NCBI RefSeq assembly: GCF_028613635.1
Contig: NZ_JAQRMY010000002.1
Span: 248,001-312,000 of the forward strand
Origin: Devosia sp. ZB163
Lineage (GTDB): Bacteria > Pseudomonadota > Alphaproteobacteria > Rhizobiales > Devosiaceae
Direction of reading: 5' to 3'
DNA length: 64,000 nucleotides
Each line of letters starts with the position of its first letter. Position 1 is the first letter of the stretch. Made by a program: the position numbers and the translations under genes. Positions 26,001 through 34,991 of the stretch are shown here, piece by piece. Below the pieces are notes generated by a model. The model saw nothing but the letters and a program-made list of their open reading frames with translations, searched no databases and was not told the DNA's origin.

Positions 26001-26420
26001 GCCGGGCGCGTCATTACCGTGGCCGGCGTAGTGCTGGTGCGCCAGCGACCGGGCACTGCCAGCGGTGTCATCTTCGCCAGCCTCGAGGACGAGACTGGGC
26101 TGGCCAACATCATCGTCTGGCCGAAGGTGTTCGAGAAATACCGCTCGATCGTGCTCGGCTCGCGGCTGATGGCGGTTCGCGGCGAGGTGCAGAAGGAAGG
26201 GCTGGTCATCCACGTCATAGCCCGCGAGGTGTTCGACATGACGCCCATGCTGCTCGATCTCGCGAGCGGCCTCGATATCGGCGAAGGCATGATCGCCAAC
26301 GCCGATGAGGGCAAGACCGGACCGCATGGCAGCGCTCGCGGTGGTGACAAGCGGCAGGACCTGGAGGCTGAGCGCAAGCGGGTCCACGACGCGCTGCCAT
26401 CCGGCCGCAACTTCCACTGA
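23091..26420 (+). CDS. dnaE2: Error-prone DNA polymerase III alpha subunit DnaE2
   Basis: A 1109-residue C-family polymerase. The N-terminal PHP domain starts [26 protein letters not shown]. The palm has [22 protein letters not shown] and the catalytic aspartates in [28 protein letters not shown] (about residues 395-425). A C-terminal OB fold follows ([36 protein letters not shown]). ATG 23091 or 23115 may be used. DnaE2 does translesion synthesis, normally with ImuA and ImuB; neither gene is adjacent, so it may rely on chromosomal copies elsewhere. It is under a LexA box and lies inside the mobile island. Confidence 0.95.
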   Translation: [1109 protein letters not shown]

Positions 26421-26428
26421 GGCACGCC

Positions 26429-26812
26429 ATGGCAACGGCTGAAGTCCGCACCCTGCGGCAGTTTCTGGAGAGCGATCAGGTGATCGATTGCGACTGCTCG
26501 AACTACTGGATCTGTTCGCACACCGGACCGCTCCGGATTGAACTGGCAATACTGCGCCTCGGATCGGAGTTCGATTTCTATGCGGGCCGCCACGAGCTGG
26601 CCGCGCACACTTACTGCTCGGTATGCGGCAAGTTCCATCCGACCTTCCGCCTGGGGTGGAAGACGCGACCCGCGACCTATACCGGCCTACACGGGGGTGG
26701 CGCGACACCAATCAGCGTGTTGACCGCTCCAGCACTATTGTCGGCCTGGGTGGAGCCCGACGACTGGCTGGTAGGTGGCAAAGGCGTCCGCAAATTCGGG
26801 CCGCGGCGATGA
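26429..26812 (+). CDS. Hypothetical zinc-ribbon-like protein downstream of dnaE2
   Basis: A 127-residue protein eight bases after the dnaE2 stop, so likely in the same SOS transcript. It has Cys-Asp-Cys and a further Cys near residues 21-29 (IDCDCSNYWICSH) and a Cys-x2-Cys knuckle near residue 62 (TYCSVCGKFH), consistent with a zinc-binding fold. No family name is assigned. The coupling with dnaE2 hints at a role in damage tolerance; this is inference from position only. Confidence 0.65.
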   Translation: MATAEVRTLRQFLESDQVIDCDCSNYWICSHTGPLRIELAILRLGSEFDFYAGRHELAAHTYCSVCGKFHPTFRLGWKTRPATYTGLHGGGATPISVLTAPALLSAWVEPDDWLVGGKGVRKFGPRR

Positions 26813-26870
26813 GCCATTCCGAATGTGAGCTCTAAGAAGCGGGATAAGCGGGATGTTTCTACGTTAATTC

Positions 26871-26900
26871 TTGCTTTACGCAAAAATGCGACACATAAAT
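26871..26900 (+). promoter_or_regulatory. Candidate promoter of the unknown gene / XRE-ImmA pair
   Basis: TTGCTT (26871-26876) and ATAAAT (26895-26900) with an 18-base spacer in an AT-rich patch, 30 bases upstream of the ATG at 26931. The spacer contains CGCAAAAATGCG, a short inverted repeat that could bind the HTH protein of the second gene. Confidence 0.4.
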
Positions 26901-26930
26901 CCGGTCATACGCAACAACTCGGAAGTGACC

Positions 26931-27644
26931 ATGATTGAGTCGCTTAGCCCTCGTCTCCACAGCGTTCTGAACCGCGATCTCCTCCTTGACCTGGAGGACC
27001 GTGAACGCGCAGAGGCCTTGAAAGCCTTCGAGATGGTTCGCGATGGCTCAGGGCTTCAAGGGAAGCGCGCGAGAGAGCTGGAGGGTCAAGCGCGTTTCCG
27101 GATGATGGAGAAAGGGTTCGAGGAGGTGTGCGCTCTGCACGGTGGCCAGCTCCTCGATGGGGGTGTCCTGCCGGACACTGATCTGAAGGTGTTCCAGCCT
27201 TTCATGCGCTTCGAAGGTGACGGGGGCGGGGTTATTCTTGGCCTTGCCGCGATGCCGGACCGGCACCTGCTTCCTGGGAAAAACAAGTCTCGCCTGGCTG
27301 GCGTCAAGCTCAACTACCACCTTGCCCCTCGTCTCGATTTCGACGCTGGCGGACCGAAGATCGGAGACTTTTTTGCGCTGCTGCTAGTTTCGCGGGACAA
27401 AAGCAGATCGGGAGTTCTGGAGGAGATCGCGATCGGCGTCGTGAACTCTGAATACACGGCCTTCTTGTTCTACGAACCGCTCGACCAGTTCCTGCGCGGC
27501 GCTGGAGATGCGACGGCGCCGGAAACATCGCCCCTGTCTCCGACGCCGGCGGACGTGGCCGGCGTTACCCTCAAGAAGAAGGTTATTCCGTTCGTGCCCC
27601 CGGAAGCTGCCCAGCAGGATGAAGGCGAAGAAGACAAAAAATAG
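26931..27644 (+). CDS. Hypothetical protein paired with XRE-ImmA/IrrE peptidase
   Basis: A 237-residue soluble protein starting MIESLSPRLHSVLNRDLLLDLEDRERAEALKAF; an in-frame start at 26871 lies in the promoter and is rejected. Residues 25-75 look like a long charged helix, and the central part (LNYHLAPRLDFDAGGPKIGDFFALLLVSRDK) looks like a beta-rich domain. The C-terminus is acidic with many prolines. No family recognised. The next gene starts 31 bases downstream, so the two form an operon and probably act together. Confidence 0.65.
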   Translation: MIESLSPRLHSVLNRDLLLDLEDRERAEALKAFEMVRDGSGLQGKRARELEGQARFRMMEKGFEEVCALHGGQLLDGGVLPDTDLKVFQPFMRFEGDGGGVILGLAAMPDRHLLPGKNKSRLAGVKLNYHLAPRLDFDAGGPKIGDFFALLLVSRDKSRSGVLEEIAIGVVNSEYTAFLFYEPLDQFLRGAGDATAPETSPLSPTPADVAGVTLKKKVIPFVPPEAAQQDEGEEDKK

Positions 27645-27675
27645 GCCCCTGGCTTCTACTTAGGACCGTTTGACT

Positions 27676-28878
27676 ATGCGTGTTGGTATTCCTGGTTTCA
27701 TTCCTGAGAGGCTAGTGGAGGCGCGGGCAGCTCGCCGCGTCGCCAGCAAGTCTCAGTTGGCCCGCCTTTTGGGTATGAACCCGAGCACGGTCGGCCGCTG
27801 GGAGGATGGGACCAGTGCCCCAGATGAAAGTGCTTGGACCGCGCTTTCAACCGTCCTGAACGTGCGCCGAGAGTTCTTCCTGCGGCCCGTTTTCACTAGC
27901 CCTCGGCCGATGTTTTACCGGTCGTTGTCGAGCACCCTGATTAGGGACCTGGAATATCAGCACGCCCAGATGCGCTGGCTGCAGGAGTTGTCCTCTGTAT
28001 TGCAGCACTACGTGGATTTCCCGGCCGTCGATATCCCGGATGTCCTAGACGGTCATACCTACAAGCAGCTTCGCGACGAGGACATCGAGCGCATCGCCCT
28101 AGATCTTCGCCGTCATTGGAAGATGGGCGAAGGCCCTTGCACCGACGTGGTGTCGTTGATGGAGCGCATCGGTGTCGTGGTTTCGACCATCGAGATGGGC
28201 ACGTCAAAGCTTGACGGACTTTGTAGTTGGTCGTCAGCGGAGAGCAGGCCACACATCTTGTTGGCCACCGACAAGATGTCGTTCCCTCGACGACAAATGG
28301 ATGCGGCGCATGAGCTCGCGCACGCGGTCTTGCACAAAGACGTTTCTGAGGGTGATTTGAAGCGCGACCTGAAGGAGATCGAACGACAGGCCTTTCGGCT
28401 CGCAAGCGCATTTCTTCTGCCATCGACAACGTATCCGCTGGAAGTATCGCGTGTTTCGCTCGCCGCTCTTTTGGCAGCCAAGGAGCGCTGGCGAGTATCC
28501 GTCAAGGCTCAGATAAAGCGCCTCGGCGACTTGGAGATCATCCCGCCAGAGCACGCAGTCGATCTCTATAAGCTCTACTCAGCAAAGGGTTGGAACCGTG
28601 AGGAGCCGCTTGATCGCGAGTGGGCCATCCCAGAACCCCATAATCTTTCGGACGCGCTAAACGCGATCGTCGATGGCGGTGTCCGGACTAAAGCCGATTT
28701 GCTTGCTGTGGAGTTCACGATGCCCGCCGGCGATATCGAGGCCTTGGCGAACCTCCCTGGCGGATGGTTCGCCGGCAAGATCGGTCAAGTCGTGCAACTC
28801 AAACAGGATGCGACCCGTGCCTCTAGTACTAGGCCAGAGTTGGAGGGGTCGATACTCACGTTCTATCGACCTCGCTAG
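27676..28878 (+). CDS. XRE HTH plus ImmA/IrrE-type zinc metallopeptidase (COG2856-like)
   Basis: A 400-residue fusion. An N-terminal XRE helix-turn-helix (SKSQLARLLGMNPSTVGRWEDGTSAPDES, about residues 25-55) is followed by a central ImmA/IrrE peptidase with the zinc motif AAHELAHAVLH (HExxH, about residues 210-220) and ERQAFRLASAFLLPS supplying the third ligand region. A C-terminal domain of unknown type closes it. The ATG at 27676 is preferred over TTG 27670. Such proteins cleave or regulate repressors and act in phage induction or toxin-antitoxin and defence modules. Confidence 0.88.
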   Translation: MRVGIPGFIPERLVEARAARRVASKSQLARLLGMNPSTVGRWEDGTSAPDESAWTALSTVLNVRREFFLRPVFTSPRPMFYRSLSSTLIRDLEYQHAQMRWLQELSSVLQHYVDFPAVDIPDVLDGHTYKQLRDEDIERIALDLRRHWKMGEGPCTDVVSLMERIGVVVSTIEMGTSKLDGLCSWSSAESRPHILLATDKMSFPRRQMDAAHELAHAVLHKDVSEGDLKRDLKEIERQAFRLASAFLLPSTTYPLEVSRVSLAALLAAKERWRVSVKAQIKRLGDLEIIPPEHAVDLYKLYSAKGWNREEPLDREWAIPEPHNLSDALNAIVDGGVRTKADLLAVEFTMPAGDIEALANLPGGWFAGKIGQVVQLKQDATRASSTRPELEGSILTFYRPR

Positions 28879-29094
28879 GCCCGGCGGTCCCGCGACCGAC
28901 CTACTCTGCGCACGGTCGTCGCGGACAAGATCTGGCGGGCACGGCCGGCATTCAAGCGGGGGGCTGGCGCCTGTCGACCCGACCATCACCTTAGGTAGCT
29001 AGTTTGTGGCTTGGCCCGTCCCGCAGATGTCTTGGGCGACGTTCTCTTCGAGTGGAAAAACATAGTGGTGCGCAGAAAGACGTCGACACCTAGA

Positions 29095-32000
29095 ATGAAC
29101 GCGGGTGGGCGAGCAACCGAAGCCGGGATGGACTTCCAGGCCGAGGTCGGCACTTGGCTTGCCGCACATCTGCTGGCGCGGATCCCGGTCGGTGGGCGCT
29201 TCGGCCTCGCCAACACTGCCTTGCCGGTCTCGATCCAGCTCGAAACCGGCGATGGGCTCGACGACATTCGCCTTGAACAGGACGACGCCGGCCGCATCGA
29301 CCTGCAGAGTAAGACCAGGGCCGGACTGGACACCAGTCCCAAGAGCCCGCTCGGTGAGACCATCAGCCAACTCGTTCGAGTTATGGTCGACGCCCGCGCC
29401 GCTGGCCTCGAGGTCGACCTGGCCAAGGCACGCGCTGTGCTGGCGGTTGCGGTCAACGCGCCGCGCACGCTCGACGCCTTGGAGCGCGGGTGCCGAGCAT
29501 TCGACCTTGGCGGCAGCTGGGCAACCACCAAGGCTGGGCGGTCCTTGGGCGAACGGGAGGCACTTGATCTGTTCGAGACCCATGCGCGGACTGCATGGGC
29601 GACGCACTCGCCCACGCCGCCGACCGACAACGAACTCGCGACGATGGCGCGGCTGTTCCGCATCGTGCGCTTCTCCATGAACGAGGGTGAGGACAATTGG
29701 CGCGAAGCCTCGCGGCTGCTCGGCGCGCGGCTCTATGGCTGCGAAGCTGCTGGAGACGCGCCATTGCGCGAATTGAAGGGCATCATCCGCGGCATGATCG
29801 GCAACGGAGCGCCCGCGAATCGTGTCGGCTTGCTGCGCGAGCTCCGCCGGCTTGGTCAAAATGACGTCGGCGCCGCCGACTACGCCGCAGATCTAGAGCG
29901 GCTGTCGGCCGCGACGGATGCGGAGCTCGCGCGCCTCGTGGGACACACGCGCCTGCCGATTGCTGGCGGCATTCCGATCGCGCGGGCCAGCGACGGGCCG
30001 CTTGGCGCAGCGGTCGATACAGGCTCGTTGATCGTCGTTGGTGAGCCCGGCGCCGGCAAGACCGGTGCGCTGGTCACGCTGGCGCAGGCGCGCCGCGCGG
30101 CGGGCGACACGGTGGTGCTCCTCTCGGTCGATCGCTTCCCGGGCGTCGCCATCGCCGCCAATCTCCAGTCCGAACTTGGATTGGCACATCCCCTGACCGA
30201 GGTGCTGGGCGGGTCGCCGGGCTCAGGAAGTAAGCTGCTCATCATCGATGCGCTGGATGCTGCCCGTGGCGGTCCGGCGGAAGGTGTCTTCGCGAAGTTG
30301 ATCGAGGAGGTGGGTGCGGCGGCACCGAACTGGACCATCATCGCCTCGATTCGCACGTTCGATCTCCGCAACGGTAGGCGGTTCCGCGACGCCATGCCTG
30401 GCACTCCACCCGATCCGGCCTATTCGGAGGCGGGTTTGAGCAATGTCCGGCATTTCCAGGTCCCTCGGCTCGCGGATGATGATCTCGACGCCGCTGGCGT
30501 CGCTTCCGCGGACCTTGGCATGCTGTTTGACGCCGCACCCGACAAGCTGCGCGACCTGCTGCGCAACGTCTTTAATCTCTCGCTCGCCGCGCAACTGCTC
30601 GCCGATGGCGCGAGCCCCGACAGCATTCGCACCATCGCCACTCAGTCCGACCTCATCGACGCCTATGAGGATCGCCGGCTCATCGGCACACCGGCGCATC
30701 GGGCCGCGGCAGCGACCGTCGGCGCGATGGTTGCGCGGCGCCGGCTCGCGGTGCGCAAAGTGGTCGTCGGAGACGATCAACTTGATGCAGTCATTCAAGC
30801 CGGCGTGCTCGCCGAGTCTGGCGATCTCGTCAGCTTCGCTCATCATGTCCTGTTCGACCACGTCGCCGGCCGCTTCTTTCTCGAATGGGACGATCCCACC
30901 CGGCTCATAAAACAGCTCGGCGGCGATACCTCGATCGCGCTCTTGCTCTCGCCCGCACTGCGCTTTTCGATCGAGCGGCTGTGGCGCCAAGACGCCGAAG
31001 GCAAGATGCAGGTCTGGCGCCTGGTCGCCGACATCTACGCTGATCCGGCGGTCGATCCGGTGCTCGCCAACGTGGCTCTGCGCACCGCTATCGAACGCGT
31101 CGCGATGCCGGCCGATATCGCAGATCTGGTCGAGCTGATCGCGGCTCGTGCCAAAAGCGAGGCCCTGGCAACGATGCTCTCCCGGCTCGCCCGCTTCGTC
31201 GGCATGGCGGTCGATGCCAACGGCAGCATTCATCAAGAGGAGGCGCTCGCCTGGGCAATGGTCGCCGACGCCGCGATCCGAGAAGGCTCACGCGAGCTTT
31301 CCGACGCGACGCGCTTCCTGCTCCACACCTTGTTCGACAAGGGTGACCTTGCCGAACCCACGCTACTCGACGTTTTTGGCCGTGCCGCGCGTGCGCTACT
31401 CGCCTTTGCTTGGGCGGCCGATCCGCCGATGCAGCATACGGCGACTAGCACGATCCGCTTCGTTGGCAAAAGCTTCGCTTCCGATCCAGCCGCGTCCCGG
31501 GCGCTGCTCGACCGGATGCTCCGCGACCCGCATTTCTCGGTCCATGCGGACCAGGAGGCGACCTGGCTTTCCGAGCAGATTATGCCGGTCGCGCGCGCCG
31601 ACGCGGATTTCACGATCGAAATCTACCGGGTGCTCTATTCGCGCGATATCACCGACGACAGCACGTCGTTCCTGGGCGGACACGCTAGCCGTATTCTGCC
31701 GCTCTCGTCTAGCCGCAGCCAGGAGTATCGCCACTGCCGCTTCAACCTCGGCCGGAGTGTTACGCGCCTGCTTGAGCTGTCGCCCTCGCTCGGCACGCGC
31801 GCAATCGTGGAAGCGTCGCTCGGCGATACCGATCGCTTGACGCAGTTGGCCAACGGTCGCGAGCAGGTCGTGGTGCCGGGACGCGAGCCGTTCGACCTGC
31901 TCGGCCACGATCGTGAGTATCGAGCCTGGGACCATCACGATCGCCACGGCACACAGGACGACAATGTGCTTACACAGCTCGTCGCGCATCTGCGTAGCTG

Positions 32001-33990
32001 CTCGCCCGCCGCCTTTGCAGCGACAGTCGATGCAGCGGCAACCGCGTATGCCGGGCCAGCGGTGTGGAAGCGCATACTCGGCGTCGGCGCCGAGCGCGTC
32101 GGTGAGACGGCCGACTTGTTGTGGCCGTTCGCAAGCAGCAACACGATCTTGGCACATGGCGACATCGTCCGCGACGCTGTCCGCCTTCTGGTTGCCGCCT
32201 ATCCTTCGCGGTCGATTGAGGATCGAGCCGCGTTCGAAGTCGACGCCTTGCGGCCTGGCTTGTTCACGGACGAAGCCAAGCTGCGCCGGTGGCGCGGCAC
32301 ACTGAGCCGCTTCCTGTCGCTAGTTGATGTCGACGCGATCGCCACGGATACAATGCGAGCGCTACGCGCCGAACTCGTGGCCGCAGACGAACTGTCCGGC
32401 AATCCGCCGACGCGCTCGCTGTCGGCGCACTGGGGCTCGTCGCGCGGCGTCGCGCGCAGTCTTCTCGCCGGCGAAGGCGTCAATGTCGACGAAGGCGTGG
32501 ACGCGCAGATGTTGTCTCGTTCCGAGGCGCTCTACGAGATAGTGCAGGCCACGCCCTCGGACAGTGGCGGCACGGCGCTCGCCGGGCTTTGGGCGGAAGT
32601 GTCGACGACGATCGCGCTTTATGACGCTCACTCCGCGACTCTGCACGAGAAAGTGGAGCAGCCTGTCTGGGGGCATGTCAGCAATGCCGTCGAACGTATC
32701 GCTGGTGCAAAGGCCTATGCACCAGGAATCGATGGCATGCCGGCGATCGAGGAACTGCTCGCCGTGTTGCGGCGACTATGGGCGAGCCCCTTCCCGGAGT
32801 CCGGAGAGAAGAACGATGATTCCAGCTTGAGCTGGGGAAACTGGGAAGTCCGCGTCTACGCGGCTGAGGCTTATGCGTCGCTGGCCGACCGGTTCGGCGA
32901 AGATCATGGCGAGATCGTCGACATGTTCGAAGCGATCCTCGCCGATCCGACGCCGCAGGTCCGCCTTCAAGTGGCGCAGAACCTGCAGGTGCTGAGCCGC
33001 ATCGCAGCCGACAAAATGTGGGAGTTGGCCGAGAATGTCGCACGGGACGAGCCCCACTTCGGAGTGCTAAGTGCCTACCTGCACTATTTCATAGCGCGCT
33101 TCACTTGGCACAATGTCGAGAAGTGCAAGGCGATCATAGAGATCGTGCGGACCCGCAGTGAGGCGGTCGAGTGCGACCACAAGTCCGGTCGCGACGAGGT
33201 TGGCGAACAATTGGGCGGCCTGACCGCGCAGCTTTGGTGCTGGCAGAATGAGGGCATCGCGCTTGAATGGCTAAGGGCCTGGGTCGATGGTCCCGCCGCG
33301 CACCGCGAGTTCTTCACCTCCTTCCTGTCGCAGCTGCGCGGCGCTTTCTTCGCCCGCTACGCATACGGTGAGGAGCGCGACGCTGGGCTTGCAGATCGCT
33401 CGCAGCAAGCGGCGATGGTCATCCTGGAGGCGTGCTCGGCGGCGGCTGAAGCCAGCCACGCTGCGTTAACGGGCGAGTCGGTCGAAGGCGCCGCGCGCGA
33501 TGCCGCCGCCGCCACCTACAAGGCTGCCGAGTCCGTGATCGGCCACCTCACGAACCAGCTCTACTTCGGCTCGGGGGCATATGCAGAAAACCGCGAGGCT
33601 GCGGTAGGGCTCATGTCGATCGACGCCATGCGCCGATTCCTCGTAGATTATCGCCCGATGCTCGCGCTGTTGGCGGCGTCGCACGAACCTTCGACTCACC
33701 ATCGCCTCGTCGAACTCTACGAGTTTCTGATCCCCGGCGATCCGGCCGGCGTATTCGACGCGCTTCACGCCCTACTTAAGGGCCCGGCCGCGCGAGAGGG
33801 TTATCATCACGAAGGTCTTGCCGCCCCAGTCATTGTCCGGATGATCACTCGCTATATCGCCGATCACCGCGCAATCTTTGAGGACGACACGCGCCGCTCC
33901 GCGCTTGTCGAGATCTTGCGCCTGTTCTCCGACGTCGGTTGGCCGGAGGCGTTGAAGCTGCTCTACGAGCTTCCTGAACTACTTCGCTGA
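29095..33990 (+). CDS. Large STAND NTPase with N-terminal Cap4-like nuclease (Avs-like candidate)
   Basis: A 1631-residue protein. Residues 1 to about 110 (GGRATEAGMDFQAEVG...GLDDIRLEQDDAGRIDLQSK) fit a Cap4/DUF4297-type PD-(D/E)XK nuclease, with Asp in GLDDI and the Gln-x-Lys end of the motif. A P-loop NTPase follows: Walker A VVGEPGAGKT near residue 315 and Walker B LLIIDALDAARGG near residue 385. About 1000 C-terminal residues are helical, repeat-like and free of known enzymatic motifs, suiting a sensor array. This effector-STAND-sensor order and size match Avs-type antiphage proteins. The start at 29095 is chosen by the GG-x-G-FQ motif; a TTG at 29011 is possible. Confidence 0.8.
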   Translation: MNAGGRATEAGMDFQAEVGTWLAAHLLARIPVGGRFGLANTALPVSIQLETGDGLDDIRLEQDDAGRIDLQSKTRAGLDTSPKSPLGETISQLVRVMVDARAAGLEVDLAKARAVLAVAVNAPRTLDALERGCRAFDLGGSWATTKAGRSLGEREALDLFETHARTAWATHSPTPPTDNELATMARLFRIVRFSMNEGEDNWREASRLLGARLYGCEAAGDAPLRELKGIIRGMIGNGAPANRVGLLRELRRLGQNDVGAADYAADLERLSAATDAELARLVGHTRLPIAGGIPIARASDGPLGAAVDTGSLIVVGEPGAGKTGALVTLAQARRAAGDTVVLLSVDRFPGVAIAANLQSELGLAHPLTEVLGGSPGSGSKLLIIDALDAARGGPAEGVFAKLIEEVGAAAPNWTIIASIRTFDLRNGRRFRDAMPGTPPDPAYSEAGLSNVRHFQVPRLADDDLDAAGVASADLGMLFDAAPDKLRDLLRNVFNLSLAAQLLADGASPDSIRTIATQSDLIDAYEDRRLIGTPAHRAAAATVGAMVARRRLAVRKVVVGDDQLDAVIQAGVLAESGDLVSFAHHVLFDHVAGRFFLEWDDPTRLIKQLGGDTSIALLLSPALRFSIERLWRQDAEGKMQVWRLVADIYADPAVDPVLANVALRTAIERVAMPADIADLVELIAARAKSEALATMLSRLARFVGMAVDANGSIHQEEALAWAMVADAAIREGSRELSDATRFLLHTLFDKGDLAEPTLLDVFGRAARALLAFAWAADPPMQHTATSTIRFVGKSFASDPAASRALLDRMLRDPHFSVHADQEATWLSEQIMPVARADADFTIEIYRVLYSRDITDDSTSFLGGHASRILPLSSSRSQEYRHCRFNLGRSVTRLLELSPSLGTRAIVEASLGDTDRLTQLANGREQVVVPGREPFDLLGHDREYRAWDHHDRHGTQDDNVLTQLVAHLRSCSPAAFAATVDAAATAYAGPAVWKRILGVGAERVGETADLLWPFASSNTILAHGDIVRDAVRLLVAAYPSRSIEDRAAFEVDALRPGLFTDEAKLRRWRGTLSRFLSLVDVDAIATDTMRALRAELVAADELSGNPPTRSLSAHWGSSRGVARSLLAGEGVNVDEGVDAQMLSRSEALYEIVQATPSDSGGTALAGLWAEVSTTIALYDAHSATLHEKVEQPVWGHVSNAVERIAGAKAYAPGIDGMPAIEELLAVLRRLWASPFPESGEKNDDSSLSWGNWEVRVYAAEAYASLADRFGEDHGEIVDMFEAILADPTPQVRLQVAQNLQVLSRIAADKMWELAENVARDEPHFGVLSAYLHYFIARFTWHNVEKCKAIIEIVRTRSEAVECDHKSGRDEVGEQLGGLTAQLWCWQNEGIALEWLRAWVDGPAAHREFFTSFLSQLRGAFFARYAYGEERDAGLADRSQQAAMVILEACSAAAEASHAALTGESVEGAARDAAAATYKAAESVIGHLTNQLYFGSGAYAENREAAVGLMSIDAMRRFLVDYRPMLALLAASHEPSTHHRLVELYEFLIPGDPAGVFDALHALLKGPAAREGYHHEGLAAPVIVRMITRYIADHRAIFEDDTRRSALVEILRLFSDVGWPEALKLLYELPELLR

Positions 33991-34116
33991 CGATAGCCAC
34001 GAGGTTGCGTTATCTATGGATCGCCAAAATACCGCGTGGAGGTTGCCGTTCGTAACTAACAGCGTTGCGTGTTGCACATCTATTGGCTCAATGTAGCAGT
34101 CGGGAGGGGCTCATCA

Positions 34117-34991
34117 ATGCGTTTTGCAGCAATAGACGTGGAGACAGCAAATCGCCGTCAACGAAGCATTTGCCAAGTCGCTGTTGTCGTATTCGACGGT
34201 GGGAAAGAAGTGGCTAGCGACGTCGTCTACGTAGATCCGGAGGATGACTTCGATCCGATCAACATCGGTATACACGGCATTGACTCAGCTCGCGTGCGCG
34301 GCGCTCTGACCTTTCCCCAAGTCCACTCAAGGCTATCTGGCATACTCGCGGGCCAAAGTGTCCTTAGCCACCACTCCTTCGATCGCATCGCGATGGGCCA
34401 AGCGGCCTCGCACCACGGGCTACGGGTCCTTCAATGCACTTGGTTGGATAGCTGCCTGATCGCCCGACAGGTGTGGCCTGACCTCGCGAGCCAAGGTGGT
34501 TTCGGCTGAAGAACCTGGCGCGGCATTTCGGCATCAGCCTTCGCCACCACGATGCCTTGGAAGACGCCCGAGCTGCCGGGCAGATCATGCTGCTCGCAAT
34601 GGAGGCCAGCGGAACAGACCTCTTGCGGTGGGCACAACTCAGTATGCCCAAACCGCGAGGAAGCTACGGCGGATCGAAGCGCGACATCACTCGAGAGGGC
34701 GATGGTGACGGGCCACTGATCGACGAGAGCATTGTCTTCACCGGAAACTTCACAGTCGACAAGTTTGAGCTCGCCGATATGGCCCACATTGCCGGCGCGG
34801 CAGTGCGCAAAAGAGTGACGCAGGAAACGACCATGGTTGTGGTTGGTGAGTTGCCAGCAGGCGTCGTCGGCGCCGACGGTAAGAGCTCTAACCTTCGTTA
34901 CGCCGAGCAGTTGGCGGCAAAGGGCGCGCCTATCCTGCTGGTGACCGAGGACGACTTTCGGGAGTTGGTCCGCGGACCTGGCGGGCTTTGA
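34117..34991 (+). pseudogene. DnaQ-like 3'-5' exonuclease plus BRCT protein, frameshifted
   Basis: Two frames together encode one about 290-residue protein. The first (34117-34509) has the DEDDh exonuclease start (AIDVETAN, Asp-x-Glu; Asp in SHHSFDRIA) and stops at TGA 34507. From 34506 the next frame continues the same domain without a gap (LKNLARHFGISLRHHDALEDARAAGQ, the His-x4-Asp motif) and then a BRCT domain (IVFTGNF...VVVGELPAGVVGADGKSSNLRYAEQLAAKGAPILLVTEDDF). One missing base near 34505 explains it. No slippery sequence is present, so it is probably a recent mutation or a sequencing error. The start follows GGGAGGGG. Confidence 0.82.
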
